Shown here: piece after piece, positions 6,444 through 12,655 of the stretch
Numbering within the stretch: position 1 is the stretch's first letter
Layout of the letters: every line of letters starts with the position of its first letter
The notes under the pieces: model-generated
What the model was told of the DNA's origin: nothing
What the model saw: the letters and a program-made list of their open reading frames with translations, nothing else
Database searches by the model: none
Position numbers and translations under genes: made by a program
DNA from: Betaproteobacteria bacterium HGW-Betaproteobacteria-2
GTDB taxonomy: Bacteria > Pseudomonadota > Gammaproteobacteria > Burkholderiales > Methylophilaceae
Length of the DNA stretch: 14,224 nucleotides
NCBI GenBank assembly: GCA_002842255.1
Contig: PHCM01000008.1
Span: 1 to 14,224, forward strand
Direction of reading: 5' to 3'

Positions 6444-6466
6444 AAAGCAAAAGCACTGCGTATAAT
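6437..6466 (+). promoter_or_regulatory. Candidate sigma-70 promoter of the MCE transport operon
   Basis: TTGTCC (6437-6442, 4 of 6 to consensus) and a perfect TATAAT (6461-6466) are spaced by 18 bp. Transcription would begin near 6473, leaving a leader of about 14 bases. An AAAGGGGAGA ribosome-binding region lies directly before the ATG at 6487. Confidence 0.68.
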
Positions 6467-6486
6467 CGACCGGAAAGGGGAGACAG

Positions 6487-7602
6487 ATGGCGGCAGCAAG
6501 TTTTCACATCGAACTGGACCAACAGGGCCGCCCGCACATACGGCTGCTCGGCCAATGGTCGCTACGTTCACTGGAAAACGATTTCGCCGCCCTGAAAACC
6601 TCACTGGCACCCTATTTCTCCGACCCCTTTACCAGCTGGGACCTGCAACAGGTCGAACAACTCGACACGGCCGCCGCCGCCGTACTGTGGGCAGGCTGGG
6701 GTGCGAAGATCGACAACCGCATCAGCCTGACCGACGAACAGCGCGAAATCTTTGACATGCTGGGCAGGCTCGACATTTCAATCCGAGTGCGCAAGCAGCC
6801 GGACCTGATCGGGCCGGTTGCCAACCTCGGCAAAATGGCATTCGAATTCATGGCGCACCTGCGCGACTTCATACAACTGCTCGGTTTGCTGTTCATGGAA
6901 ATCCTCTATGTCCTGCGACGGCCAAGGGAATTTCCGCTACGCGAGTTCAGCGCCAATATCTACAAGAGCGGGGTCACCGCGCTGCCCATCAGCGCCCTGC
7001 TCGGCTTCATGATCGGCATCGCGCTGGGCTACCTGATGTCCAAACAACTGCGCGCCTTCGGCGCCGATATTTTCATCGTCAACATCCTTGGCCTCGGCAT
7101 CATCCGCGAACTGGGTCCGATGCTGATGGCGGTGCTGGTTGCCGGCCGTTCCGGCTCGGCCATGACGGCGCAGATCGGCGTCATGCGCGTCACCGAGGAG
7201 ATCGACGCGCTGACCACCATGGGCATCTCGCGCATATTGCGCGTGGTGCTACCCAAGGTGCTGGGACTCACTTTTGTCGCACCGTTCCTCGTATTATGGA
7301 CTTCGGCCTGGAGCCTGCTGGGTGGCGCAATGTCGGCCAATATCGAGCTGGGCATCAGTTTCCACTTCTTTTTCGAATATCTACCGACCGTGGTGCAACC
7401 GGTCAATCTGACTTTGAGCCTGATCAAGGGTCTGCTGTTCGGCTTTGTCGTCACCCTGATTGCCTGCCATTTCGGCCTGCGCGTCAAACCCAACACAGAG
7501 AGCCTGAGCATGAGCACCACCAGTTCGGTGGTCACTGCCATCACCGCCGTCATTCTGATCGACGCGCAGTTCGCCATCCTGACCCGAGGTATCGGCATAT
7601 GA
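6487..7602 (+). CDS. MlaE-type ABC transporter permease with N-terminal STAS domain
   Basis: This 371-residue inner-membrane permease belongs to a lipid-transporting MCE system. Residues 1 to about 100 form a soluble STAS-like domain (PHIRLLGQWSL, then WDLQQVEQLDTAAAAVLWAG). The MlaE permease domain follows (about 115-371) with several membrane helices and the conserved cytoplasmic segment AGRSGSAMTAQIG (219-231) and MRVTEEIDAL (233-242), which in MlaE contacts the ATPase. In the E. coli Mla system the STAS protein is the separate MlaB; here it is fused to the permease. The stop codon overlaps the ATPase start codon as ATGA. First gene of the four-gene operon. Direction of lipid transport and substrate are not evident. 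It is not named mlaE because this is not the canonical mlaFEDCB cluster. Confidence 0.92.
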   Translation: MAAASFHIELDQQGRPHIRLLGQWSLRSLENDFAALKTSLAPYFSDPFTSWDLQQVEQLDTAAAAVLWAGWGAKIDNRISLTDEQREIFDMLGRLDISIRVRKQPDLIGPVANLGKMAFEFMAHLRDFIQLLGLLFMEILYVLRRPREFPLREFSANIYKSGVTALPISALLGFMIGIALGYLMSKQLRAFGADIFIVNILGLGIIRELGPMLMAVLVAGRSGSAMTAQIGVMRVTEEIDALTTMGISRILRVVLPKVLGLTFVAPFLVLWTSAWSLLGGAMSANIELGISFHFFFEYLPTVVQPVNLTLSLIKGLLFGFVVTLIACHFGLRVKPNTESLSMSTTSSVVTAITAVILIDAQFAILTRGIGI

Positions 7603-8381
7603 GCACACCCGCATCCGACCGCGACAACATCGTCTGCGAGGCTCGCCAGGTATGGACCGTGTTCGACGATAATGTGGTACATGAAAATCTGAATCTGCAG
7701 GTGCGCGCCGGGCAGATCGTCGCGCTGGTCGGCGGTTCAGGCAGCGGCAAAACCACTCTGCTGCGCCACATCGTCGGGCTGACGGTGCCAACCAGGGGAG
7801 AAATCTTCCTGTTCGGCGAAAACCTGAATGAGGTCGACCGCCTCAAGCAGCAACGGCTGATGAACCGTCTCGGCATGCTGTTCCAGCAGGGCGCCCTGTT
7901 CTCCGCGCTCTCCGTCTATGACAACATTGCCTTCCCCTTGCGCGAACTCAAACAGTTTGACGAGGAAACCATCTGCCGACTGGTCATGCACAAACTGTCA
8001 TTGGTTGAACTGGAACCCAAGCACGGCCTGCTGCTACCGGCACAATTGTCCGGCGGCATGATCAAGCGCGTCGGCCTTGCGCGGGCACTGGCGCTGGAGC
8101 CGGAACTACTGGTGCTGGACGAGCCGACCGCCGGGCTGGACCCGGACCGCAGCAAAAAATTTATCGAGTTGATCAAGCAGCTGAAACACACTCTTGGCCT
8201 CACTGTGCTGTTCGTCACGCACGATCTCGACACGCTGGCACAGATGGCAGATCGCGTCGCGGTACTGGCCGACAAGCGGATCGTCGCTGACTGCGCGCTA
8301 AGCGAACTGGGCACGATCGACCATCCCTTCGTCAATAATTTCTTCCACGATATCAGCGCGCGCATGGAAAGGGCACAATAG
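7599..8381 (+). CDS. MlaF-type ABC transporter ATP-binding protein
   Basis: This 260-residue ATPase of the MCE system has Walker A GGSGSGKTT (45-53), Q-loop FQQGALF (about 95-101), the signature LSGGM (150-154), Walker B LLVLDEP (170-176) and the switch histidine in VTHDL (H208). The signature has M instead of Q after SGG, as is common in MlaF-like proteins. The sequence also contains ALFSALSVYDNIAFPLRE, characteristic of MCE-linked ATPases. The start is ATG at 7599, overlapping the permease stop codon. A longer open frame extends upstream inside the permease gene but has no support. It would dimerise and drive the permease from the cytoplasmic side. The next gene starts 4 bases after its stop. 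Confidence 0.95.
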   Translation: MSTPASDRDNIVCEARQVWTVFDDNVVHENLNLQVRAGQIVALVGGSGSGKTTLLRHIVGLTVPTRGEIFLFGENLNEVDRLKQQRLMNRLGMLFQQGALFSALSVYDNIAFPLRELKQFDEETICRLVMHKLSLVELEPKHGLLLPAQLSGGMIKRVGLARALALEPELLVLDEPTAGLDPDRSKKFIELIKQLKHTLGLTVLFVTHDLDTLAQMADRVAVLADKRIVADCALSELGTIDHPFVNNFFHDISARMERAQ

Positions 8382-8385
8382 ACAC

Positions 8386-9345
8386 ATGGAAAATCGCACC
8401 TACGCTATCGCTGTCGGACTTTTTACATTGCTGCTCGGCCTCGCCCTGCTGCTTTCCTTTTGGTGGCTGAGTGGCGACCACAGGCAGAATGCCAACTACA
8501 CCGTCGTCTCCAGCCTGCCGGTCACCGGACTCAGCGTCGAATCGACCGTGAGGTACCGCGGCGTCAATGTCGGCAAGGTGACCAGCATCCATCTGGATCA
8601 AACGGCCAGAAACGTCATCCGCATCGAAATCCGCGTCATCGACGAACTTCACCTGAGCGAGCAGAGTCACGCCGAACTGCGCATGCAGGGGGTGACCGGA
8701 CTTGCCTTCATCGATCTCGACGATACGGATGACAGCAGTGTGCCCTTGTTGGCCGAGGGCGGGGAGATCCCGCTTCGGCCTTCGATGATGGACAAACTGC
8801 TGGCTGACGGCCCGCAACTCGTGACGCAGATCGAAACGCTACTGGAAAGTAGTAACGCTCTGGCCAACACGGCCAATCAACTCTTGAATAGCGTGGATCA
8901 CGAAAAGCTCCATCAAACGCTGACCAATCTTGAACTTGCCTCCAGAAAGCTGGAACCGTTATTGAACACCGCATCGACCACTTTTGAGCGCATGGGCAAC
9001 ATGGCTTCCGAACAGAACCAGGTCATGCTGAGCGAAACACTGAGCAGCATGCAAAAGACTGCCGATGCAGCGCATCCTCTGCTAAATGAACTGAACGAAA
9101 CCGCCAGGGAGTTCCGCAGCATGGCGCAGGAAATTGGAAAGGACAGCCGGCAGCTGAGTCATACGCTCAATGATGAAACATTGCCGCGCATACACGAACT
9201 GACAAGCCACATGAACCGCGACCTGACACAGTTCAGCGAGCTGCTCGATAATCTGGAGCAGCATCCGCAAAGCCTGTTGCTTGGCAAGCCGCCTGCCAGA
9301 CCAGGGCCCGGCGAAAACGGTTTTCAGTCCGACATGAACCCCTGA
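8386..9345 (+). CDS. MlaD-like MCE-domain substrate-binding protein
   Basis: The 319-residue protein has one N-terminal membrane anchor (about residues 8-28, GLFTLLLGLALLLSFWWLSG). A single MCE domain follows (about 38-116) with the typical YTVVSSLPVTGLSVESTVRYRG and VGKVTSIHLD. A long, largely helical C-terminal region (about 135-300) is rich in Glu, Gln, Leu and Asn. MCE domains form hexameric rings that carry lipids through the periplasm. The extended helical region is reminiscent of MCE proteins such as PqiB, in which helices build a tube or needle, but whether it does so here is inferred. The region has no second MCE domain. It is followed 12 bases later by the lipoprotein gene. Confidence 0.92.
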   Translation: MENRTYAIAVGLFTLLLGLALLLSFWWLSGDHRQNANYTVVSSLPVTGLSVESTVRYRGVNVGKVTSIHLDQTARNVIRIEIRVIDELHLSEQSHAELRMQGVTGLAFIDLDDTDDSSVPLLAEGGEIPLRPSMMDKLLADGPQLVTQIETLLESSNALANTANQLLNSVDHEKLHQTLTNLELASRKLEPLLNTASTTFERMGNMASEQNQVMLSETLSSMQKTADAAHPLLNELNETAREFRSMAQEIGKDSRQLSHTLNDETLPRIHELTSHMNRDLTQFSELLDNLEQHPQSLLLGKPPARPGPGENGFQSDMNP

Positions 9346-9357
9346 GAGGCCAACGAT

Positions 9358-9936
9358 ATGCGTTATCTTCTGTACATCAGCCTGGTCAGCCTGCTGACCG
9401 CCTGCCTTGGAACAAACCGGTCAGGCCCGGAAAGTGCAATCTACGACTTTGGTCTGGAAAACGAACCGGACATGATTGACACTCAGGTAGACATCGGCCG
9501 CATCACGGCGGTCGACGCGGTTGACCACCGACGAATGCGTTACCGCCTCGATTACCAGAATCCTGCGCAAGTCCATAGCTACGCGCAAAGTCGCTGGTCC
9601 AGTTCGCCGGCAGCACTGCTTGAATCCAAGGTTCGCAGCATGACGAATGCAGCAAAGCAGGGACGGTGTGCCATTCATCTGGAAATCGAAGCATTCGATC
9701 AGGTATTCGCCAGTCCGGACGCCAGTAGCGGGGTCGTCAGCCTGCATGCCACACTCTACGCAAAACAGCCGCGCCGCAACCTTTACAGCCACACGATACA
9801 AACCAGCGCTGCCGCACCCAGTGCGGACAGCAAGGGCGGTGTTGCCGCACTGGATAATGCCAGCAGTCAGGCGATCCGGCAGATTCTGCAATGGGCGGAC
9901 GAGACTGCCGCCAGAACGCCGGAATGCGCATCATAA
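9358..9936 (+). CDS. PqiC-like lipoprotein, ABC-type transport auxiliary component
   Basis: The 192-residue product begins with a lipoprotein signal peptide (MRYLLYISLVSLLTAC). Its lipobox LTAC would place the lipidated cysteine at residue 16. The residue after Cys is Leu rather than Asp, so sorting to the outer membrane is expected. The remaining sequence, including YDFGLE near the mature N-terminus and the later YRLDYQNPAQVHSYAQSRWSSSPAALLE, resembles the ABC_trans_aux/DUF330 (PqiC) family. In the Pqi system such lipoproteins are thought to join the MCE tunnel to the outer membrane. As the fourth gene of the operon it completes a permease-ATPase-MCE-lipoprotein set. Family membership is judged by pattern and context, not by a search. 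Confidence 0.82.
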   Translation: MRYLLYISLVSLLTACLGTNRSGPESAIYDFGLENEPDMIDTQVDIGRITAVDAVDHRRMRYRLDYQNPAQVHSYAQSRWSSSPAALLESKVRSMTNAAKQGRCAIHLEIEAFDQVFASPDASSGVVSLHATLYAKQPRRNLYSHTIQTSAAAPSADSKGGVAALDNASSQAIRQILQWADETAARTPECAS

Positions 9937-9974
9937 TCAATCCATGCCAGCAAATTCATACAAAAAACTGATTG

Positions 9975-10020
9975 CTATCTTGCTTCGGGAGATTAAGATA
10001 GAGCAGTAAGCCTGTCTTAC
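9975..10020. repeat. Two inverted repeats between the MCE operon and the zinc-ribbon mini-protein
   Basis: CTATCTT (9975-9981) and AAGATAG (9995-10001) form perfect 7-bp arms with a 13-base loop. Next to them GTAAG (10006-10010) and CTTAC (10016-10020) form 5-bp arms with a 5-base loop. Neither is followed by a T-tract, so they are not classic terminators of the MCE operon. A weak TTGCTA (9972-9977)/TAAGAT (9994-9999) promoter pair, 16 bp apart, overlaps the first repeat and could serve the mini-protein gene. Confidence 0.4.
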
Positions 10021-10026
10021 AGAAGG

Positions 10027-10054
10027 TTGCAATCAGGAGATTGCGATCAGGAGA
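10027..10054 (+). repeat. 14-bp tandem duplication carrying the ribosome-binding site
   Basis: TTGCAATCAGGAGA (10027-10040) is followed directly by TTGCGATCAGGAGA (10041-10054), 13 of 14 bases identical. The second copy's AGGAG (10049-10053) is 6 bases before the ATG at 10060, an ideal Shine-Dalgarno position. The first copy puts an identical AGGAG 14 bases further upstream. TTG in the first copy opens the same frame but is not needed as a start codon. Confidence 0.8.
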
Positions 10055-10059
10055 CTCTC

Positions 10060-10275
10060 ATGGACAACAAATATGGTTTGGGTAGCACGCGCGTCGCGCA
10101 AGAGCATCACGAGACACATGCCAAGTCCACGGCCAGTCCTGCACGCGCCTGCCGTTTCTGCGGACACGACCACCTGACCCTGTGCAAAACCATGCAAGAC
10201 CACAGGTGCGACCATTGCGGCGAATGGCAGAACGATGCTTACGGTTACTCAACCGGACGTAGCGCAGACTACTGA
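10060..10275 (+). CDS. Small CxxC/CxxC zinc-ribbon-like protein of unknown function
   Basis: I do not recognise the family of this 71-residue protein. The first 30 residues are polar and rich in His, Ser and Thr (EHHETHAKS). Then CRFCGHDHLTLC (31-42) and CDHCGEW (50-56) give two CxxC pairs 15 residues apart, the layout of a zinc ribbon, with an extra Cys42 and several His between. The tail (AYGYSTGRSADY) is short and polar. No signal peptide or membrane segment is seen. ATG at 10060 is preferred because an ideal AGGAG lies 6 bases upstream; an in-frame TTG at 10027 would add 11 residues. The GIY-YIG gene starts 40 bases downstream on the same strand. It could be a nucleic-acid or protein-binding adaptor, but this is a guess. 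Confidence 0.8.
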   Translation: MDNKYGLGSTRVAQEHHETHAKSTASPARACRFCGHDHLTLCKTMQDHRCDHCGEWQNDAYGYSTGRSADY

Positions 10276-10315
10276 TTTACTGCCCCTTGATTGCGAATTG
10301 ATTTAATCGATATTG

Positions 10316-10579
10316 ATGCAGTGGTATTTGTACTTGCTGGAATGTGAAGGCGGCAGCTACTACGCCGGCATCACGACAAATCTGGAGGCGCGCTTTCGCG
10401 CACACCAATCCGGACTCGGGGCAAAATACACGCGCGCCAACCCTCCGCTACGCATACTCGCTTCCAGAACCTATCCCGACCGCTCGACTGCCTCGGTAGC
10501 CGAGGCACAATTGAAGAAAATCCGGCGCGAAAAAAAGCTGGATTTCTTTGATGAAATCCAGCTTCCTGTTGACGGCTAG
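10316..10579 (+). CDS. GIY-YIG domain protein, YhbQ/UPF0213 type
   Basis: This 87-residue protein consists of a single GIY-YIG nuclease-fold domain. [18 protein letters not shown] (3-20) corresponds to the two tyrosine motifs, here as Y-L-Y and Y-A-G. Arg27 (LEARFRAH), the [10 protein letters not shown] stretch and Glu63 ([12 protein letters not shown]) match the other usual active-site positions of the YhbQ-like group. YhbQ proteins are reported or presumed DNA-binding or nuclease proteins, and their biological role is unclear. ATG at 10316 is chosen; a TTG directly before it is in frame. No clear Shine-Dalgarno sequence is present, so it may be translated by coupling with the gene upstream. 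Codons 73-84 also encode, on the other strand, the terminator of the converging Sel1 gene. Confidence 0.9.
   Translation: MQWYLYLLECEGGSYYAGITTNLEARFRAHQSGLGAKYTRANPPLRILASRTYPDRSTASVAEAQLKKIRREKKLDFFDEIQLPVDG
10530..10564 (-). terminator. Strong intrinsic terminator of the tRNA-Thr/Sel1 unit, inside the GIY-YIG coding sequence
   Basis: AAGCTGGATTTC (10535-10546) and GAAATCCAGCTT (10553-10564) are perfect 12-bp complements around a 6-base loop. Read on the minus strand the hairpin runs directly into a T-tract (seven T at 10536-10530, the first two paired). It lies 21 bases beyond the Sel1 stop codon. On the plus strand no T-tract follows, so it should act on the minus strand only. Confidence 0.88.
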
Positions 10580-10585
10580 AGTCGC

Positions 10586-11305
10586 TTAACAGCCTTTGTA
10601 TTGCTTGGCCTTGCATTCATTGGCCATCGTTCTGGTCTGCTGGCGCTGCTCTTCCGTCATCTTGCTGCCATTGAAATTGGCCACCTTGGTCTTGCTGACG
10701 ATACGCTTGCCCACGTCCGGATTCTCGATCGAGACCAGCACCCACATGGTGCCGCGCACCAGGTCCTCTTCCACACCCAGTCCACGGGTATACATATTGC
10801 CCAGGTTGAACTGCGCTTCAGCGTTACCTTGTTCGGCGGCTTTCAGGTACCACTTCACCGCCTCTTCAAGGTTTTGCTCGAGAATATCACCACGGAAATA
10901 GAGGATGCCGACATTCAATTGCGCCTTGGCATGGCCCTGTTCCGCCGCCTTCAGATACCAGTTGGCAGCTTCACGGTAATCCTCGGTCGGAATATCGCGA
11001 TTGAAATGCATGGCGCCGATGCTGTACTGCGCATCGACATAACCCTGCTCGGCCGCCTTGCGATGCCACTTCGCCGCCTGTTCGTAACTTTGCTCGACGC
11101 CCATGCCGCGGTAATAGAGGATACCCAGTTCGTACTGGGCGGTCACATCGCCTTGCTCAGCCAATGGCTCGTAAATGCTTGCGGCAGTTTTGAAATCAGC
11201 GAGTTTGGCAGCCGCCTTGGCATCATCCAGGGTAGCGGCATTCAGGGGTTGCACCAGCGCCAACAACAGGGCCAGGCTGGAAAATGTCAGGGTCAGGGTT
11301 TTCAA
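10586..11305 (-). CDS. Secreted Sel1-repeat (SEL1-like TPR) protein
   Basis: The 239-residue protein starts with a signal peptide (MKTLTLTFSSLALLLALVQPLNAA), so it should be periplasmic or secreted. Four to five Sel1 repeats follow with a 36-residue period. They are anchored by AQYELGILYYRGMGV (about 56-70), AQYSIGAMHF (92-101), AQLNVGILYFRG (128-139) and AQFNLGNMYTRGLGV (164-178), each preceded by KAAEQG-like segments. Sel1 repeats form a solenoid for protein-protein contacts, with no known enzymatic role. The C-terminal tail has two cysteines (231 and 239) that could form a disulfide. The start is TTG at 11305; the signal peptide requires it, no in-frame ATG precedes the repeats, and AGGA lies 5 bases upstream. 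The tRNA-Thr gene ends 38 bases upstream with no terminator between. Confidence 0.92.
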   Translation of the reverse strand: MKTLTLTFSSLALLLALVQPLNAATLDDAKAAAKLADFKTAASIYEPLAEQGDVTAQYELGILYYRGMGVEQSYEQAAKWHRKAAEQGYVDAQYSIGAMHFNRDIPTEDYREAANWYLKAAEQGHAKAQLNVGILYFRGDILEQNLEEAVKWYLKAAEQGNAEAQFNLGNMYTRGLGVEEDLVRGTMWVLVSIENPDVGKRIVSKTKVANFNGSKMTEEQRQQTRTMANECKAKQYKGC

Positions 11306-11343
11306 GGGAGTCCTATCTGCAAACGGTTTGGTTGAAATTTCTT

Positions 11344-11419
11344 TGGTGCTGGTGATAGGAATCGAACCTACGACCTACGCGTTACGAGTGCGTTGCTCTA
11401 CCAACTGAGCTACACCAGC
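11344..11419 (-). tRNA. tRNA-Thr (anticodon CGT)
   Basis: The minus strand folds into a full cloverleaf of 76 bases with the CCA end encoded. The acceptor stem GCTGGTG/CACCAGC, D stem GCTC/GAGC and T stem GTAGG/CCTAT with loop TTCGAAT are all present. The anticodon loop CTCGTAA gives anticodon CGT (bases 11386-11384), reading ACG threonine codons. The anticodon stem ACGCA/CGCGT pairs at four of five positions; the pair next to the loop (31-39) is A-C. A consensus-like promoter lies just upstream. Confidence 0.95.
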
Positions 11420-11435
11420 ACGTTAAAAGTAAGCG

Positions 11436-11464
11436 ATTATAGAAGCTAGATTCGCCTGCGGCAA
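11436..11464 (-). promoter_or_regulatory. Sigma-70 promoter of tRNA-Thr (and probably the Sel1 gene)
   Basis: On the minus strand TTGCCG (11464-11459, 4 of 6 to consensus) and a perfect TATAAT (11441-11436) are 17 bp apart. Transcription would begin near 11429, about 10 bases before the mature tRNA 5' end. The -35 box forms one arm of an inverted repeat. Confidence 0.8.
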
Positions 11465-11493
11465 ACCGGACTTGCCGATTCGATCGAAGTCGG
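11459..11493. repeat. Two overlapping inverted repeats between clsB and the tRNA promoter
   Basis: CGGCAA (11459-11464) and TTGCCG (11472-11477) form 6-bp arms with a 7-base loop. Overlapping this, CCGA (11475-11478) and TCGG (11490-11493) flank the perfect palindrome TTCGATCGAA (11479-11488) plus one extra G. The element starts 11 bases after the clsB stop codon. No T-tract follows, so a Rho-independent terminator role for clsB is not well supported. It overlaps the tRNA -35 box. Confidence 0.5.
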
Positions 11494-11503
11494 ATATCGA
11501 TTT

Positions 11504-12655
11504 CTAATGTTTATCCGGCTGTACAGCCAGACCTGTGACCATACGCACGACAAAATAGACCAGCGCGGAAAGCATTCGTTTCAAATAATTGCCGCGTATC
11601 CAGTCTTCCACACGGATTTCATGTGCGCCATCGACAATTAAGCGCTCGATATCGGACCTCAGCTCTTGCGCGAAGGGTTTGTTTAGCACGACGATGTTGG
11701 CTTCACGGGAAAGCAGCAGACTGAACGTATCGATATTGGAAGAACCGACCGTGGCCCATTCATGGTCAATGACGGCCACCTTGCTGTGCATGAAGCTCTT
11801 GCGATATTCGTAGAGTTGGATGCCTGCCTCCAGAAAATCGGAATAGAAGTAATGCGTGGCAAACATGAGGAAATACTCTTTCTTGCCCTGTAGCAGCAGC
11901 CGCACACGCACACCCCGTTTGGCCGCTGCGATCAGTGCCTTGCGGAAATTCAGGCCCGGAACGAAATAGGCATTGGCGATCAGGATCTCGGTTTTTGCAC
12001 GCTGGATGGCGGACAGATAACTCTGCTCGATATCGCGCCGATGGAACAGATTGTCGCGCACGACAAATGCGGCTTTCATGTTGCCAGCCGTCGCTGGTCC
12101 GATTCCAGGCAAGGTTCTGGCATCCACCCGTCGCAGATGTGACCAGGCAATACGCCGCCATAGCCTGCGTGCACTGGTGCGTATCTGCGGCAGCAACTCG
12201 CCCTCTATCCTCACGGCATAATCGATACGCGGTGGATCGTGATTCGGCACATTGAAATCGTCGATAATATTGATACCGCCGACAAAGGCCACCTTGCCAT
12301 CGACCACGACCAGTTTGCGGTGCAATCGTCTGAGCCGGCTGCGCTTGAGTGTCCACGGTGATATCTTGGGCCGGTAAACCATCAGATTGACCCCGGCCTG
12401 CTGCAGCTCCTTGACGTAAGCAGCCGGCATGTCCTTGCAGCCGAATCCATCCAGCAGCACATACACATGCACACCACGGCTGGCTGCACGCTTCAACGCT
12501 TCGCCTATGCGCAAGCCAGTGGCATCGGTCTCATAAATGTAGGTTTCCAGATAGATTTCATAACGCGCCTCATTAATCGCCGCCTCCAGCGCCGGAAAAT
12601 ATTCCGCGCCATTTCGCAACAACTCGACCTGATTGGCGTCGGTAAAATGGGTCAT
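11504..12655 (-). CDS. clsB: Cardiolipin synthase B (phospholipase D family)
   Basis: ClsB makes cardiolipin, in E. coli from phosphatidylglycerol. The 383-residue protein carries two complete HKD catalytic motifs: LHRKLVVVDGKVAFVGG (H112, K114, D119) and MHSKVAVIDHEWATVGSSN (H290, K292, D297). It has the PLD-like start ELLRNGAEYFPALEAAINEA. There are no N-terminal membrane helices, unlike ClsA, which fits the ClsB/YbhO group; a hydrophobic stretch near the C-terminus (about 362-378) may contact the membrane. The ATG overlaps the ybhP stop codon as ATGA. The clsB-ybhP pairing also occurs in E. coli, which strengthens the choice of ClsB over other PLD-family proteins. Length is slightly below the E. 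coli protein (413). Confidence 0.9.
   Translation of the reverse strand: MTHFTDANQVELLRNGAEYFPALEAAINEARYEIYLETYIYETDATGLRIGEALKRAASRGVHVYVLLDGFGCKDMPAAYVKELQQAGVNLMVYRPKISPWTLKRSRLRRLHRKLVVVDGKVAFVGGINIIDDFNVPNHDPPRIDYAVRIEGELLPQIRTSARRLWRRIAWSHLRRVDARTLPGIGPATAGNMKAAFVVRDNLFHRRDIEQSYLSAIQRAKTEILIANAYFVPGLNFRKALIAAAKRGVRVRLLLQGKKEYFLMFATHYFYSDFLEAGIQLYEYRKSFMHSKVAVIDHEWATVGSSNIDTFSLLLSREANIVVLNKPFAQELRSDIERLIVDGAHEIRVEDWIRGNYLKRMLSALVYFVVRMVTGLAVQPDKH

Noticed and set aside
7296..7598. Upstream extension of the MlaF-type ATPase frame
   Set aside because: It lies inside the permease gene in another frame. The ATG at 7599 with ATGA overlap gives the normal ATPase N-terminus.
9975..10001. Terminator of the MCE operon
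   Set aside because: The 7-bp stem has a 13-base loop and no T-tract on the plus strand, so only an inverted repeat is claimed.
10586..11305. DNA tandem repeat or CRISPR-like array
   Set aside because: The periodicity is a 108-base protein-repeat period of Sel1 units with diverged codons, not near-identical DNA repeats with spacers.
10601..11335. Long plus-strand open frame (244 codons) opposite the Sel1 gene
   Set aside because: The open frame follows from the repeated codons of the Sel1 repeats. It covers the same bases as a signal-peptide protein with clear repeats and has no ribosome-binding site of note.
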